From positions 1 to 48,120 of the forward strand of contig JAGBNT010000058.1 of NCBI GenBank assembly GCA_017634255.1: a stretch of 48,120 nt of DNA. Reading direction: 5' to 3'. The notes beneath the pieces were generated by a model, which ran no database searches, was not told the DNA's origin, and saw nothing but the letters and a program-made list of their open reading frames with translations. Source of the DNA: Lachnospiraceae bacterium. Its GTDB lineage: Bacteria > Bacillota_A > Clostridia > Lachnospirales > Lachnospiraceae. Positions 10,301-19,302 of the stretch are shown here, piece after piece. Made by a program: the position numbers and the translations under genes. The stretch's first letter is position 1. Every line of letters begins with the position of its first letter.

Positions 10301-11948
10301 GATTTCCGTTCTTGCCAAGATACACCGATCTTGCGGTAACTATCTCCTCCCGCTGGGCATCGATGGGCGGATTTGTCACCTGGGCGAAAAGCTGCTTGAA
10401 ATAATAAAACAGAGGCTGGTATTCATTAGACAGAGCCGCTATTGGCGTGTCCACTCCCATTGAGCCTATTGCCTCGCTGCCGTTTAGAGCCATCGGCAGT
10501 ATGCTCTCCCGGCAGTTTTCCCAGGTGTAGCCAAATGCCTTTTGCAGCCTTGCTCTCTCCTGTCCGGAATATTTTTCGATACCCTTATTCGGCACCTTTA
10601 AGGAAGATAAGGTTAAAAGCCGGCTGTCTAGCCACTCCCCGTAGGGCTTTGCATGTGCGTAGCGCTCCTTTATCTCCTCGTCATATAAGATCCTTTTAAG
10701 CCTCGTATCCACCACCAGAAGCTTCCCCGGGTGCAGACGCTCCTTCTTAATGATGTGGCTCTCGTCGAGCTCCAATACTCCCACCTCCGAGGAGAGTATG
10801 AGCCTGCCGTCGTCCATCACATAATACCTTGAAGGTCTTAAGCCGTTGCGGTCCAGTATGGCGCCCATGATATCCCCGTCGGAAAAGAGTATGGATGCAG
10901 GTCCGTCCCAGGGCTCCATCATCGTGGCATAGTACTGGTAAAAATCCCTCTCCTCCTGAGAGAGCGTGTCATTGTGCGACCAGGGCTCCGGTATCAGTAT
11001 AGCCGCCGCCAAAGGCAGCTCCATCCCGCTCATCATCAGAAATTCCAGAGTGTTGTCGAGCATCGCGGAATCAGAGCCGCTCTGGGAGATGACGGGCAGT
11101 ACCTTCGTCATATCCTCCGAGGAGAACCTGTCCGTATGCATCGTCTCCTCCCTCGCCAGCATCTTATCCGCATTTCCCTTGATAGTATTTATCTCCCCGT
11201 TATGTACCATGAGCCTGTTGGGATGCGCCCTGTTCCAGCTTGGCGCCGTATTGGTCGAAAAGCGCGAGTGCACCATGGCTATGGCGGATTCGTAGTCCCC
11301 GTCCTCAAGGTCGGTAAAAAATGTTCTGAGCTGACCTACCAGGAACATGCCCTTATACACGATGGTCCTGCACGACAACGAGGGCACGTAGGTATTCACG
11401 CTGCTTTGCTCAAATTCCCTGCGGACTATATAGAGCCTCCTGTCAAAGTCCAGATCGGTCTTATCTGACGACGGCCGCTCAATAAACGCCTGATATATAC
11501 AGGGCATGCACTCTCTTGCCTTGCTTCCGAGGACGGATGGCTTTATATCCACCCTCCTCCAGCAGATGAGCTTAAGCCCGGCTTTGCGCAGGATTATCTC
11601 AAACATTGATTTTGCCTGGCGAAGCCCAAGGTCATCCCCTGGGAAGAAAAACATTCCAACCCCGTACTGCCTGTAACCGGGAAGCGCAATGCCCTCCTCC
11701 TTAAGCATTCGCACAAAGAACTTATGGGGTATCTGGGTCAGTATTCCGACTCCGTCGCCTGTCTTGCCCTCGGCATCCTTGCCCGCCCTGTGCTCGAGGT
11801 TTTCCACTATGGAAAGCGCATCGCTGACCAGGGCGTGTCCCGCACGCCCCTTTATATCTATGATGGCACCTATACCGCAGTTGTCGTGCTCAAACTCCTG
11901 CCGGTACAGCCCCTTTTCCCTTATCTCCTTAAACCGGTCCGTCGTCAT
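7395..11948 (-). CDS. gltB: Glutamate synthase, large (alpha) subunit
   Basis: The large subunit of glutamate synthase (1517 residues) converts glutamine plus 2-oxoglutarate to two glutamates. Residue Cys24 in EHDNCGIG would become the N-terminal nucleophile after removal of a 23-residue propeptide. The order is class II glutaminase (to about 430), central domain, FMN-binding synthase domain with GEGGESEERMGSAGSENDRNSA-type loop near 900, [3Fe-4S] cysteines in GCVMMRQCQSDTC near 1120, then the GXGXG beta-helix domain to the end. AGGAGG precedes the ATG. It lies 26 bp after glnN and overlaps gltD, giving a glnN-gltB-gltD ammonium-assimilation operon. No truncation is seen. Confidence 0.98.
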   Translation of the reverse strand: MTTDRFKEIREKGLYRQEFEHDNCGIGAIIDIKGRAGHALVSDALSIVENLEHRAGKDAEGKTGDGVGILTQIPHKFFVRMLKEEGIALPGYRQYGVGMFFFPGDDLGLRQAKSMFEIILRKAGLKLICWRRVDIKPSVLGSKARECMPCIYQAFIERPSSDKTDLDFDRRLYIVRREFEQSSVNTYVPSLSCRTIVYKGMFLVGQLRTFFTDLEDGDYESAIAMVHSRFSTNTAPSWNRAHPNRLMVHNGEINTIKGNADKMLAREETMHTDRFSSEDMTKVLPVISQSGSDSAMLDNTLEFLMMSGMELPLAAAILIPEPWSHNDTLSQEERDFYQYYATMMEPWDGPASILFSDGDIMGAILDRNGLRPSRYYVMDDGRLILSSEVGVLELDESHIIKKERLHPGKLLVVDTRLKRILYDEEIKERYAHAKPYGEWLDSRLLTLSSLKVPNKGIEKYSGQERARLQKAFGYTWENCRESILPMALNGSEAIGSMGVDTPIAALSNEYQPLFYYFKQLFAQVTNPPIDAQREEIVTARSVYLGKNGNLLEERPENCQVLKINNPILTDLDLLKIRHMDKEGFKVAEVSILFYKSTPIERVLKLLFVKVDKAYREGANILILSDRGVDENHVALPSLLAVAAVHKHLVDTRKCTAMSLIVESGEPREVHHFATLLGYGASAVNPYLAHATISQLIDEGVLDKDYYAAVEDYDNAILFGIVKIASKMGISTLQSYQGSKIFEAIGISEEVINEYFTGTVSRVGGITLEDIGEAVYKQHSRAFDPLGLKVDLELTALGRHKERSQGEKHRYNPRTIHMLQLSTREGSYEKFREYSSMADSETSGSLRSLLEIRYPKKGIPLDEVESEESIVKRFKTGAMSYGSISEEAHQTLAIAMNRLHGKSNSGEGGESEERMGSAGSENDRNSAIKQVASGRFGVTSRYLVSATEIQIKMAQGAKPGEGGHLPGKKVYPWIAKTRHSTPGVSLISPPPHHDIYSIEDLAQLIYDLKCANKNARISVKLVSEAGVGTVAAGVAKAGAAVVLISGYDGGTGAAPLSSIHNAGLPWELGLAETHQTLLANGLRNRVVIETDGKLMTGRDVAIAAMLGAEEFGFATAPLITLGCVMMRQCQSDTCPMGVATQNPELRKRFAGKPEYVENFMLFIARELREIMALLGIRTVRELVGRSDLLRKREGLSASQDKIDLSRILFNMEDSASIDGEKDLYDFRLKDTRDEKELINNGKVIRAIKTGNKAAVEVQVKSTDRTFGTLLGAEITRNSPAGLGEDTITVNCRGSGGQSFGAFIPAGLTLKLTGDCNDYLGKGLSGGKLIVAAPRAAKYDPEENIIAGNVALYGATSGQAYIAGRAGERFAVRNSGATAVVEGVGEHGCEYMTGGTVVILGSVGKNFAAGMSGGVAYVLDEDNTLYKNLNKQLVSMEVPEHKEDIAELKKLIAAHAGTTQSKKAGLILSRFEEYIPHFKKIIPVDYKEIRKLIAREMEAGADRESAKIEAFRAFTGGEG

Positions 11949-11974
11949 TTAAGTTTCCTCCTGGTTCCAGATCC

Positions 11975-14074
11975 TTAATAAACTGAAAACAGCAGCTTGC
12001 CGTAGCTCGGGAAGGGCCAGCGCTCCTCTCCGGTAAGCATCTCCGCCTCATCTACGTACTTCCTTAGGCTCTCCATCTTCGGCAGAACCTCATCCCTTAC
12101 AGCCTCCGAGGTCTTAATGATCTCCTCAAAGCCTTTAAGCTTATTTAGCGCCTCTTCCAGCTCTCCCACCTGCGCGAGAATTTTGTCCGAAAGATCCGAA
12201 AGCTTCTCTATCGTCGTGATCTCATAGCTGCACTTTACCTTATCGCTGACTGACTTCATTAGCGATGCCGACCTCGCAAGGTCGCAAAGATAGCCCTCGA
12301 TGGCTGGAAGATAGTTCTTCCTTACCATGTCCACCATGGTATGACCTTCGATATTTACTGTCTTGCAGTAGTTCTCCAGCATGATCTCACATCTGGAATG
12401 AAGCTCAGTCTCGGTAAATACCTTATGGGAAATCAGCATATCCATATTCTTTTTGTCCAAAAGGTGCGGCATGGCGTCCGCAGTAGTCCTTAAGTTGGAC
12501 AGACCTCTGACCTCGGTTGCCTCCTTTACCCACTCCTCGCTGTAGCCGTTTCCGTTGAATAAAATACGCTCGTGCTTCTTTATGGTGTCCTTTATGAGCT
12601 CGTGCAGGGAACTCTCGAAATCCTCCGCCTTCTCCAGGATATCCGCGTACTGTCTTAAGCTTTCCGCCACTGCGCTGTTTAACATCATGTTGCAGCAGGC
12701 TATACTGTTAGACGAGCCCAGAGAGCGGAACTCGAACTTATTGCCGGTAAAGGCGAACGGAGAGGTACGGTTCCTGTCGGTGCTGTCCTTTGAAAAGCTC
12801 GGCAGGGTATGTACACCCAGCTTCATTACCTCCTTCTCCTTGCCGACGTAGGGCGTATCGTTCTTTATTGCCTCCAAGATCGCGGAGAGCTCGTCTCCCA
12901 AAAATACAGAGATTATAGCCGGCGGAGCCTCGTTCGCTCCGAGTCTGTGGTCATTTCCCGCGGTCGCTACCGCCAGTCTCAAAAGGTCCTGATAGTCGTC
13001 CACAGCCTGTATGACCGCGCTTAAGAACAGTAAGAACTGTGCATTTTCATAGGGCGTCTTTCCGGGAGATAAGAGGTTTACTCCTTCACTTGTCGCCATG
13101 GACCAGTTATTGTGCTTGCCGGAGCCGTTTACTCCCGCAAAGGGCTTTTCGTGCAGGAGGCAGACCATTCCGTGCTTTCTCGCAACCTTTTGCATTATCT
13201 CCATCATAAGCTGGTTATTGTCCGTTGCCACGTTCGTAGTGGAAAATACCGGAGCCAGCTCGTGCTGTGCCGGAGCCACCTCGTTATGCTCTGTCTTTGC
13301 GAGGATACCGAGCTTCCAAAGCTCATTGTTTAAGTCCTCCATGAACTCCGTAACTCTGGGCTTTATAACTCCGAAGTAGTGGTCGTCGAGCTCCTGTCCC
13401 TTGGGCGGCATGGCTCCGAAAAGGGTTCTGCCGGTGTAGACGAGATCGGGTCTTTTATCAAACATCTCCCTGTCTATAAGGAAGTATTCCTGCTCCGGAC
13501 CTACGCTCGTACGCACGTACTTTACCTCCTTGCCGAAGAGCTTTAATATCCTCTTCGCCTGCTTGTCCAAAGCCTGCATCGAGCGAAGCAGGGGCGTCTT
13601 TTTATCCAGGGCGTCTCCCGAGTACGAGCAGAATGCCGTAGGTATGCACAGGGTATGGTCCTTGATAAAGGCGTAGGAGGTGGGGTCCCATGCCGTATAG
13701 CCCCTGGCTTCAAAGGTTGCCCTTAAGCCGCCCGAGGGGAACGAGGACGCATCCGGCTCGCCCTTTATCAGCTCCTTGCCGGAAAACTCCATTATCACTC
13801 CTCCGTCCGGCGAGGGAGAGATAAAGCTGTCGTGCTTTTCCGCGGTAACTCCGGTTAGGGGTTGGAACCAGTGAGTAAAGTGAGTCGCGCCCTTTTCCAG
13901 CGCCCAGGCACGCATCTCTGCCGCCACCGCGTCCGCGACATCCTCTTTTAGCCTCTCATTCTCATCGATGGTCTTTCTAAGGGAGGTATATATATCCTCT
14001 GATAGCCTTGCCCTCATAACCCTGTCGTCGAAGACCATTGATCCAAATAATTCGGGTACGTTTTTGTTTGCCAT
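11975..14074 (-). CDS. glnN: Glutamine synthetase type III
   Basis: A GS-III enzyme of 699 residues that ligates ammonium to glutamate using ATP. I place the start at [17 protein letters not shown] (ATG at 14074), which has a strong AGGAGG 6-7 nt upstream; the frame stays open to 14179, but that extension runs through a repeat element and a weak context. GS-III hallmarks are visible: the N-terminal [21 protein letters not shown] near residue 190, [17 protein letters not shown] near 280, and [10 protein letters not shown] near 325. The length matches the family (about 690-730), much larger than GS-I. It is first in the operon with gltB and gltD. No sigma-70-type promoter is evident between the upstream terminator and the ATG; a structured element occupies that space. 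Confidence 0.97.
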   Translation of the reverse strand: MANKNVPELFGSMVFDDRVMRARLSEDIYTSLRKTIDENERLKEDVADAVAAEMRAWALEKGATHFTHWFQPLTGVTAEKHDSFISPSPDGGVIMEFSGKELIKGEPDASSFPSGGLRATFEARGYTAWDPTSYAFIKDHTLCIPTAFCSYSGDALDKKTPLLRSMQALDKQAKRILKLFGKEVKYVRTSVGPEQEYFLIDREMFDKRPDLVYTGRTLFGAMPPKGQELDDHYFGVIKPRVTEFMEDLNNELWKLGILAKTEHNEVAPAQHELAPVFSTTNVATDNNQLMMEIMQKVARKHGMVCLLHEKPFAGVNGSGKHNNWSMATSEGVNLLSPGKTPYENAQFLLFLSAVIQAVDDYQDLLRLAVATAGNDHRLGANEAPPAIISVFLGDELSAILEAIKNDTPYVGKEKEVMKLGVHTLPSFSKDSTDRNRTSPFAFTGNKFEFRSLGSSNSIACCNMMLNSAVAESLRQYADILEKAEDFESSLHELIKDTIKKHERILFNGNGYSEEWVKEATEVRGLSNLRTTADAMPHLLDKKNMDMLISHKVFTETELHSRCEIMLENYCKTVNIEGHTMVDMVRKNYLPAIEGYLCDLARSASLMKSVSDKVKCSYEITTIEKLSDLSDKILAQVGELEEALNKLKGFEEIIKTSEAVRDEVLPKMESLRKYVDEAEMLTGEERWPFPSYGKLLFSVY

Positions 14075-14152
14075 GATTTCCTCCTTCCGGGGTCTGCCGC
14101 CCCTCCTTAAAACATTTTTTCCTATCGAGCTGGAACGCTTTTCCCTGCCCGT

Positions 14153-14208
14153 CCGCAAGCTGCGCTCCGGCACAGCCAAAATGACCCCTCTGCGCAGCTT
14201 GGCGATAA
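14153..14208 (-). ncRNA. Structured repeat element, copy 1 (upstream of glnN)
   Basis: On the minus strand this 56-nt segment reads from TTATCGC through a perfect 10-bp stem (CAAGCTGCGC with GCGCAGCTTG; plus-strand arms 14192-14201 and 14156-14165). An asymmetric AGAGG strand and a small GGC-TGT-GCC hairpin lie inside. It begins 1-7 nt after the T-tract of the trpD terminator. Copies lie at 17049-17103 and 33371-33425; compared with them two outer pairs change together (A-T to G-C, T-A to C-G) and two inner pairs go from G-T wobble to G-C. That pattern supports a folded RNA. No known family is recognised. Confidence 0.55.
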
Positions 14209-14209
14209 C

Positions 14210-14242
14210 AAAAAGGCGTCCCGGAGAAAACTCCGAGACGCC
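14210..14242 (-). terminator. Intrinsic terminator after trpD
   Basis: On the minus strand, a 12-bp stem (GGCGTCTCGGAG with CTCCGGGACGCC, one G-T pair) with a TTTT loop is followed by five Ts. It resembles the terminator at 17106-17142 in both sequence and in being followed by the structured element. Confidence 0.9.
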
Positions 14243-14294
14243 CTTGTCTCAAATCCTGAATATATGTCTGTAATATTTTATGCTTATATTTCCT

Positions 14295-15320
14295 TCAGAC
14301 TTCCTTCGAGGCCTTAACGAACCTCTCCATAGCCTCAAGCGCCTTTCCGCCTGCGATCAGCTCCTTTGCCAGCTCTACGCCCTCCTGCATTGAGCCTGCC
14401 TTATCGGCTATATATAAGGCGGCTCCTGCGTTCATAAGCACCGTATCCAGCTTCGGTCCCTTAAGGGAGCCGTCCAGTATCCCTATGGTTGTTTTTGCGT
14501 TATCCTCCGGCGAACCTCCCTTTAAGTCCTCCTTTGAGCATCTTTTTAATCCGAACTGCTCCGGTGTTATCTCGTAGGCCTTGTACCAGCCGTCCTTAAA
14601 TTCGCATACAGCCGTAGGTCCTGCCGCGGAAATCTCGTCCAGCTTTTCCTTTCCGTAGACCACCATTCCGCGTTTAGCTCCCAATCCGCTTAAAACCTGA
14701 GCCAGAGGCTCTACCAGATATTCATCATAAACTCCTAAGAGCATCCTTTTGGGGAAGGCGGGATTTGTGAGCGGTCCTAAGATATTAAATACCGTCCTGA
14801 AACCGAGCTCCTTTCGGATAGCGCCCACGTACTTCATTGAGGTATGGTATTTCTGCGCAAAGAAAAAGCAAAAGCCCGTCTCTTCAAGCAGCTTTATGCA
14901 GCTCTCCGGCTCTAAAGAAATATTTGCCCCGAGTGCCTCCAGGCAGTCCGCCGTGCCGGACAGGGACGAAGCCGCCCTGTTTCCGTGCTTTGCCACCTTT
15001 ATTCCCGCTGCCGCCGCCACAAATGCCGTAGTAGTGGAAATATTGAAGCTCCCTGCCCTGTCTCCGCCGGTTCCCACTATCTCCAGAGTCTCCATATCCC
15101 CGGTATCAACCCTCGTGGCGTGCTCGCGCATTGCCGCGGCACAGCCTAAGATCTCGTCGATCGTCTCCGCCTTGGTGCTCTTTGTCGAGAGCGCCGCCAG
15201 AAACGCCGCGTTCTGGGTGGGGGTGGTCTTTCCGTCCATGATCTCATTCATGACGGTGTACGCCTCGTCGTAGGACAGGTCCTCCTTTAAAACTATTTTT
15301 TCGATTGCCTCCTTGATCAT
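14295..15320 (-). CDS. trpD: Anthranilate phosphoribosyltransferase
   Basis: The 341-residue enzyme transfers phosphoribose from PRPP to anthranilate, step two of tryptophan synthesis. The PRPP-binding loop [14 protein letters not shown] starts at residue 83 and [11 protein letters not shown] is near 180. The length is normal. AAAGGAG lies 5 nt before the ATG. It is 18 bp downstream of asnB and probably shares its transcript. No other trp gene is in the window. A lone trpD beside asnB could mean a scattered trp pathway, or a paralogue using another aromatic amine; the active-site motifs look canonical, so I favour TrpD proper. Confidence 0.93.
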   Translation of the reverse strand: MIKEAIEKIVLKEDLSYDEAYTVMNEIMDGKTTPTQNAAFLAALSTKSTKAETIDEILGCAAAMREHATRVDTGDMETLEIVGTGGDRAGSFNISTTTAFVAAAAGIKVAKHGNRAASSLSGTADCLEALGANISLEPESCIKLLEETGFCFFFAQKYHTSMKYVGAIRKELGFRTVFNILGPLTNPAFPKRMLLGVYDEYLVEPLAQVLSGLGAKRGMVVYGKEKLDEISAAGPTAVCEFKDGWYKAYEITPEQFGLKRCSKEDLKGGSPEDNAKTTIGILDGSLKGPKLDTVLMNAGAALYIADKAGSMQEGVELAKELIAGGKALEAMERFVKASKEV

Positions 15321-15338
15321 AACTGCTCCTTTCGTTAC

Positions 15339-16991
15339 TCAATTACCGCTGGCACCGTAGTTTGAAAGGACTCTTGCCGAGGGGTCGTTGACATCACAGC
15401 CCTCCCAGCTCCTATTCGGCATCCAGAAATCCACTACCATCTCAGACAGTCCCGGATAAAACTTCTCAAAGATCTCCCTGTAATACAGCGATTCTTTTGT
15501 AAAAGGTCTGGCGTGTTCATATTTTTTTACAGCCATTTCAAACTCTGCATCAGTGTAACACAGTTCACCCAGTTCTGTCAGGTCGTCTTTTAAGGAATGT
15601 CCTACCGCATCTGAAAATGCGGCTTTTTCCCTCCAAAGTATGCTCTCCGGTATAAGTGCGTCTTTTTCAAATGCCTTTCTTAAGAGATATTTTCCCTTGC
15701 CATAGGTGTTAAGCTTTAACCTGGGGTCTATTTCCATACAGTATTTGACGAAGGCAAGATCGCCGAAGGGAACCCTCGCTTCCAGAGAGTTTACGCTGAT
15801 ACACCGGTCCGCCCGCAATACGTCGTACATATGTATCTCCCTTATGCGCTTCTCCGCCTCCCTCTGAAATTCCTCCGCGCTCGGAGCGAAATCCGTATAT
15901 TTATAACCAAAGAGCTCATCGGATATCTCCCCGGTAAGTATCACCCTTATATCCGACTTCTCATGTATTGCCTTACATACCAGATACATTCCAATGGATG
16001 CCCTTATGGTCGTGATATCGTAGGTTCCCAAAAGCTCTATGACCTCCTCCACGGCGTCCTGCACATCCTTTTTTGTGATGATGACCTCGTGGTGGTTGGA
16101 ATGGATGTAGTCAGCCACCTCCCTTGCGTACTTTAGGTCTATTGCATCTATGTCCATCCCTATTGCCCAGGTTTCCAGGGGCTTTTCGCTTAAATTTGCT
16201 GCTATGCCGCATACCAGAGAGGAATCGAGCCCGCCTGAGAGTAAAAACCCTACCGGAGCGTCCGAGTCGAGGCGCTTCTTAACTCCCTCTATTAGAAGGT
16301 CGTGGATATGCTGTGTAACCTCCTCTATCCCGTCCTTACTGCAGGAACCTACCTTAGACATATCCCTGTAACAGATGAACCTTCCTCCCTTAAAATAGTG
16401 TCCCGGAGGAAAGGGTCTTATCTTACCGGCGAGTCCTAAAAGGTTCTTGGGCTCGGAGGCGAATACGTAATTTCCCTGCTGCGTAACCCCGTAATAGAGC
16501 GGGCGTATTCCTATCGGGTCCCTGGCTGCAATGTACTCGTCATTCCTTACGTCGTAGAGTATCATTGCAAATTCCGCGTCGAGACGCACAAACATATCCG
16601 TACCGTACTCCCTGTACATGTACCCCAGTATCTCGCAATCCGACTCGCCGCGGAAATTGCAGCCCTTACTCTCCAGCTCCCTTTTTAAGCTCCTGAAGCC
16701 GTATATCTCCCCGTTGCAGACTACAACATAGTCACACCCCTCCGGCAGAGATGCCTCTTCGCTCTCCCCCGACATCCCTTCGGAGGAAAGGCTTTCCTTT
16801 CCCTTGTAGACAAAGGGCTGCATCCCTGCCTCGCTAAGTCCCATTATCGAAAGTCTGTTAAAGCCCAGATAACCGTTTCCCGTATTTACTATCCGCATAC
16901 TGTCCGGACCTCTCGAATGGGTCTTTTCAAGAGCCTCCTTAAGCTTTTCATATCCCGCTTCTTTTCCGCAGATACCGGCTATGGAACACAT
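15339..16991 (-). CDS. asnB: Asparagine synthase B, glutamine-hydrolysing
   Basis: A cytoplasmic enzyme of 550 residues that makes asparagine from aspartate, ATP and glutamine. The start at 16991 is fixed by the sequence MCSIAG, since Cys2 must become the N-terminal nucleophile, and by GGAGGGG 7 nt upstream; the frame stays open further upstream only through the repeat element. The glutaminase domain covers about residues 2-210, with RGPD near 27 and CNGEIYG near 92. The synthase domain has the PP-loop LLSGGLDSSLV near 250. Residues about 63-85 are a Ser/Glu/Gly-rich stretch between two glutaminase strands that looks like a low-complexity insertion. It is followed closely by trpD. Confidence 0.96.
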   Translation of the reverse strand: MCSIAGICGKEAGYEKLKEALEKTHSRGPDSMRIVNTGNGYLGFNRLSIMGLSEAGMQPFVYKGKESLSSEGMSGESEEASLPEGCDYVVVCNGEIYGFRSLKRELESKGCNFRGESDCEILGYMYREYGTDMFVRLDAEFAMILYDVRNDEYIAARDPIGIRPLYYGVTQQGNYVFASEPKNLLGLAGKIRPFPPGHYFKGGRFICYRDMSKVGSCSKDGIEEVTQHIHDLLIEGVKKRLDSDAPVGFLLSGGLDSSLVCGIAANLSEKPLETWAIGMDIDAIDLKYAREVADYIHSNHHEVIITKKDVQDAVEEVIELLGTYDITTIRASIGMYLVCKAIHEKSDIRVILTGEISDELFGYKYTDFAPSAEEFQREAEKRIREIHMYDVLRADRCISVNSLEARVPFGDLAFVKYCMEIDPRLKLNTYGKGKYLLRKAFEKDALIPESILWREKAAFSDAVGHSLKDDLTELGELCYTDAEFEMAVKKYEHARPFTKESLYYREIFEKFYPGLSEMVVDFWMPNRSWEGCDVNDPSARVLSNYGASGN

Positions 16992-17048
16992 GTCTTTCCC
17001 CTCCAGAATATAATCGAGTAGGGAAGATGAAATCGCCCCCTGCTCGCC

Positions 17049-17103
17049 CGCGAGCCGCGCTCCGGCGCAGCCGGAATAGTTCCTCTGCGCGGCTCTGCGA
17101 TAA
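17049..17103 (-). ncRNA. Structured repeat element, copy 2 (upstream of asnB)
   Basis: This is the same element as 14153-14208. On the minus strand it reads TTATCGC, then outer stem GAGCCGCGC/GCGCGGCTC (plus-strand arms 17087-17095 and 17052-17060), inner strand AGAGGAACTATT, inner hairpin CCGGC-TGC-GCCGG. It starts right after the T-tract of the preceding terminator and ends about 58 nt before the asnB ATG. I see no promoter between the terminator and the gene. Confidence 0.6.
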
Positions 17104-17105
17104 CG

Positions 17106-17142
17106 AAAAAAGGCGTCTCGGAGTTTTTCACTCCAAGACGCC
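17106..17142 (-). terminator. Intrinsic terminator after the membrane glycosyltransferase gene
   Basis: On the minus strand GGCGTCTTGGAGT pairs with ACTCCGAGACGCC around a short A-rich loop and is followed by six Ts. It is similar in sequence to the trpD terminator at 14210-14242. Confidence 0.9.
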
Positions 17143-17193
17143 TTTGCCTTTTTATGATATGAGAGACTACCACGAATCCGAAGCTGTGTCAAA

Positions 17194-18738
17194 CTATTTT
17201 TTTTGGATAGCCTCTATCCTCTCACAAACCCTGTATATTCCCGCTGCCGCCACGGGTACGAGAATGTAGACATAGGTGGGGACATACCTCGCCTTTGTCT
17301 CCCAGAAGAACTCGTGAAAGAGCATTCCCCCGATCGTGTACAGCATAAAAAGCAGCAGTATGATCCTCAGTTCCTCTTTCTTTGACCTGAACACGAATAC
17401 ATAGAAGCAGAAAGCCCCGGCGACTATTATAACGTTGATCACATTGCCTACAGTGGCTATCTTGCTGTAAGCCTGCCCTCCGCTGTATATACTGTTTAAG
17501 AGCTCCCCTCTGACCTTATCGTCCCAGTTTTCAAGGGTTATCGCCGGAGCACTGTTTATGGACTGGTAGGTCGGGTCAGCCCAGGTGGAGATGAATTTAT
17601 CGCTGTAAAAATCTATCGCATATGCCGGATCCGCCGCAAAAACAGCCAGCCTTCTTTTTATCTCCTCCTCTCCGGTCTTTACAGAGGCCTCATAGTCAAA
17701 CCCGCTGTCCTCATAGGTATTGTTGTTGTAGCCATTGTACCAGCCGTTGCCGGCATACCCTTCCTGCATCCCCATTGCGGTATGCAGTATCCTCGGCGTC
17801 CCCCGGCTTATCTCTATCCCGCTCTCCCGCTCGTAGCAGGCGTTTAGAACCTTACTCGGAACCGTAAAGATAAATACCGCAGCCAATATCACCAAAACCC
17901 CGTAGCTGAATTTTTTCCTCGAAAGAAATTCCAGCGCCGCCACTATGACAAAGGCTATCACCCCTATCATGCAGTTTAAACGGATAAGGCTCGTAAGGAT
18001 TGAAAACAGCAGCCAGAGCAGCGGATTTACCCAGGGCAGCCTCCCCTTTCCTAAAAGGAACTTAATGCCAAAATAATAGGATATCATAAGGCAGGTAAAT
18101 CCCGGGATATTGCCATAGACATACATTATAAAGAAAAACTGCGGAAAGAACAGGAACGACAGCACTATTGCAAATTTATTGATGAGCGTATTGTGGTCAA
18201 AAAGCATATCCGTAATCCTGTAGGTCAGATAATTGTTGAGCACCTCCAGCAAAAGGTTTACAAGCTGGAAAAACATAATGTTCTCGCTGAACAGGCAGAG
18301 AATACGCTCATAGGTCACAAACCCCAGCTGGTGCGAATAATACCCCAGATAGTTTTCCGTATAGAGCAAACGGTAGTCTCCCCGGTTAAAGTCCTTGGCT
18401 CCGCTGAAGCAATAGACCTGGTCGTTTCTTAGGCTCATCGTCGTATTGAAGATGATATAGAGCCCAGCCACCGTGAACGCGATTGCCATTATTGAAAAAA
18501 GAGTTTTCTCGGATATTTTCTCCGTAATCCCTTTTCCCTTTGTGCCTGCCACGAGACAGACAAGGATGCCCATAATGAGCAGCAGGTAAAAGGTAAGGTT
18601 ATTGTAATTTATGTTAACCCCTTCTATACCGAAATTTATATTGACCCGGAATACCGTGATCGTAAAAAGAAGAATGGCAAGCAGGAACATGCCGAATACA
18701 TATATGATATTTGTTAATATCCCAGTCACTTTTTCCAT
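17194..18738 (-). CDS. Polytopic membrane protein, GT-C glycosyltransferase-like
   Basis: A 514-residue integral membrane protein. The start MEKVTGILTNIIYVFGMF (ATG 18738) has GGAGG 5 nt upstream; a TTG four codons earlier is less likely. About 11-12 hydrophobic segments are spread over residues 5-405 and 455-505, with a soluble stretch at about 300-410 (Tyr/Asn/Gly-rich, GYAGNGWYNGYNNNTY). The loop after the second segment and the segment order resemble the GT-C fold of lipid-phosphate-sugar-dependent glycosyltransferases such as the PMT/GT39 group, but no diagnostic Asp-Glu motif can be pointed to. The role would be extracytoplasmic sugar transfer to a glycan or protein. It forms its own transcription unit between two terminators. 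Confidence 0.6.
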   Translation of the reverse strand: MEKVTGILTNIIYVFGMFLLAILLFTITVFRVNINFGIEGVNINYNNLTFYLLLIMGILVCLVAGTKGKGITEKISEKTLFSIMAIAFTVAGLYIIFNTTMSLRNDQVYCFSGAKDFNRGDYRLLYTENYLGYYSHQLGFVTYERILCLFSENIMFFQLVNLLLEVLNNYLTYRITDMLFDHNTLINKFAIVLSFLFFPQFFFIMYVYGNIPGFTCLMISYYFGIKFLLGKGRLPWVNPLLWLLFSILTSLIRLNCMIGVIAFVIVAALEFLSRKKFSYGVLVILAAVFIFTVPSKVLNACYERESGIEISRGTPRILHTAMGMQEGYAGNGWYNGYNNNTYEDSGFDYEASVKTGEEEIKRRLAVFAADPAYAIDFYSDKFISTWADPTYQSINSAPAITLENWDDKVRGELLNSIYSGGQAYSKIATVGNVINVIIVAGAFCFYVFVFRSKKEELRIILLLFMLYTIGGMLFHEFFWETKARYVPTYVYILVPVAAAGIYRVCERIEAIQKK

Positions 18739-18796
18739 TGTTTCCTCCAAATGCTCTTTAGAGCTGCCCGGCAGCAGGCGGCAGATTCACCTTACT

Positions 18797-18846
18797 ATAA
18801 AAAGAAAAATCTGCCGTGTCAACTTTCGTCATACACGGCAGATTTT
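18797..18846 (-). terminator. Intrinsic terminator of the glycerol operon
   Basis: On the minus strand AAAATCTGCCGTGT (18846-18833) pairs perfectly with ACACGGCAGATTTT (18819-18806) and is followed by TCTTTTT. It lies 18 nt past the DUF1667 gene. The A/T ends of the stem would also let it work in the other direction. Confidence 0.88.
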
Positions 18847-18863
18847 GGATAGCCTTTTGGCGG

Positions 18864-19223
18864 TCAGCCCACGTTTCTCGTGGCGACCACATCCACCCCT
18901 GTTCCTGCGACATTCTTTATAACGACATCGCCTATCTTTACGGGAGCCTTGATACGCACGGCATCTATCTCCTTCATGCACTCATCTATCTTATCCTTCG
19001 GGATATTGTTCTTTGTCTTGACCGAAAGGCGGCACTTGTCCCCGCCCTCGATAAGGACCGTACTGGTAACTGTTCTCTCGGGGTGAGTCACCTCATTTCT
19101 GGCATATTTATCGCCTATGGGACAGGTATTGCCCTTTACCGAGATCACCTCGCCCTCTTCCAGCTCAACTGTTATCTGGCAGCCCATGGGACAGCCGATA
19201 CAGGTCAATTCTCTTTTCTCCAT
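18864..19223 (-). CDS. DUF1667 protein, small cysteine protein of the glycerol operon
   Basis: A 119-residue cytoplasmic protein of the DUF1667 family. The N-terminus has CIGCPMGCQ at residues 8-16 and a further Cys in NTCPIGDKYARNEVTHPER, giving four cysteines suited to an Fe-S cluster or metal. The family sits next to GlpA- and GlpB-like flavoproteins in anaerobic Firmicutes and is thought to be an extra component of an anaerobic glycerol-3-phosphate dehydrogenase; its reaction has not been established as far as I know. AGGAGG precedes the ATG. It is the last gene before the terminator. It may carry electrons from the flavoproteins in place of GlpC, which is absent here (inference). Confidence 0.85.
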   Translation of the reverse strand: MEKRELTCIGCPMGCQITVELEEGEVISVKGNTCPIGDKYARNEVTHPERTVTSTVLIEGGDKCRLSVKTKNNIPKDKIDECMKEIDAVRIKAPVKIGDVVIKNVAGTGVDVVATRNVG

Positions 19224-19302
19224 ACTTCCTCCTAATCGTAATAGTGGTGACTATTTGCATTTATGAAAAATTGCCAGAGCGCCTCATAATGTTCGTAATT
19301 CT

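Noticed and set aside
7395..11948. Long plus-strand frames opposite gltB and other minus-strand genes
   Set aside because: They are antisense shadows without ribosome sites or recognisable protein content.
14075..14179. In-frame N-terminal extension of the glutamine synthetase
   Set aside because: It runs through the structured repeat element and lacks a ribosome site, while the ATG at 14074 has a strong AGGAGG and the family start sequence.
16992..17192. In-frame N-terminal extension of AsnB
   Set aside because: AsnB needs Cys at position 2 and the ATG at 16991 gives MCSIAG with a strong ribosome site; the extension is a translation of the repeat element.
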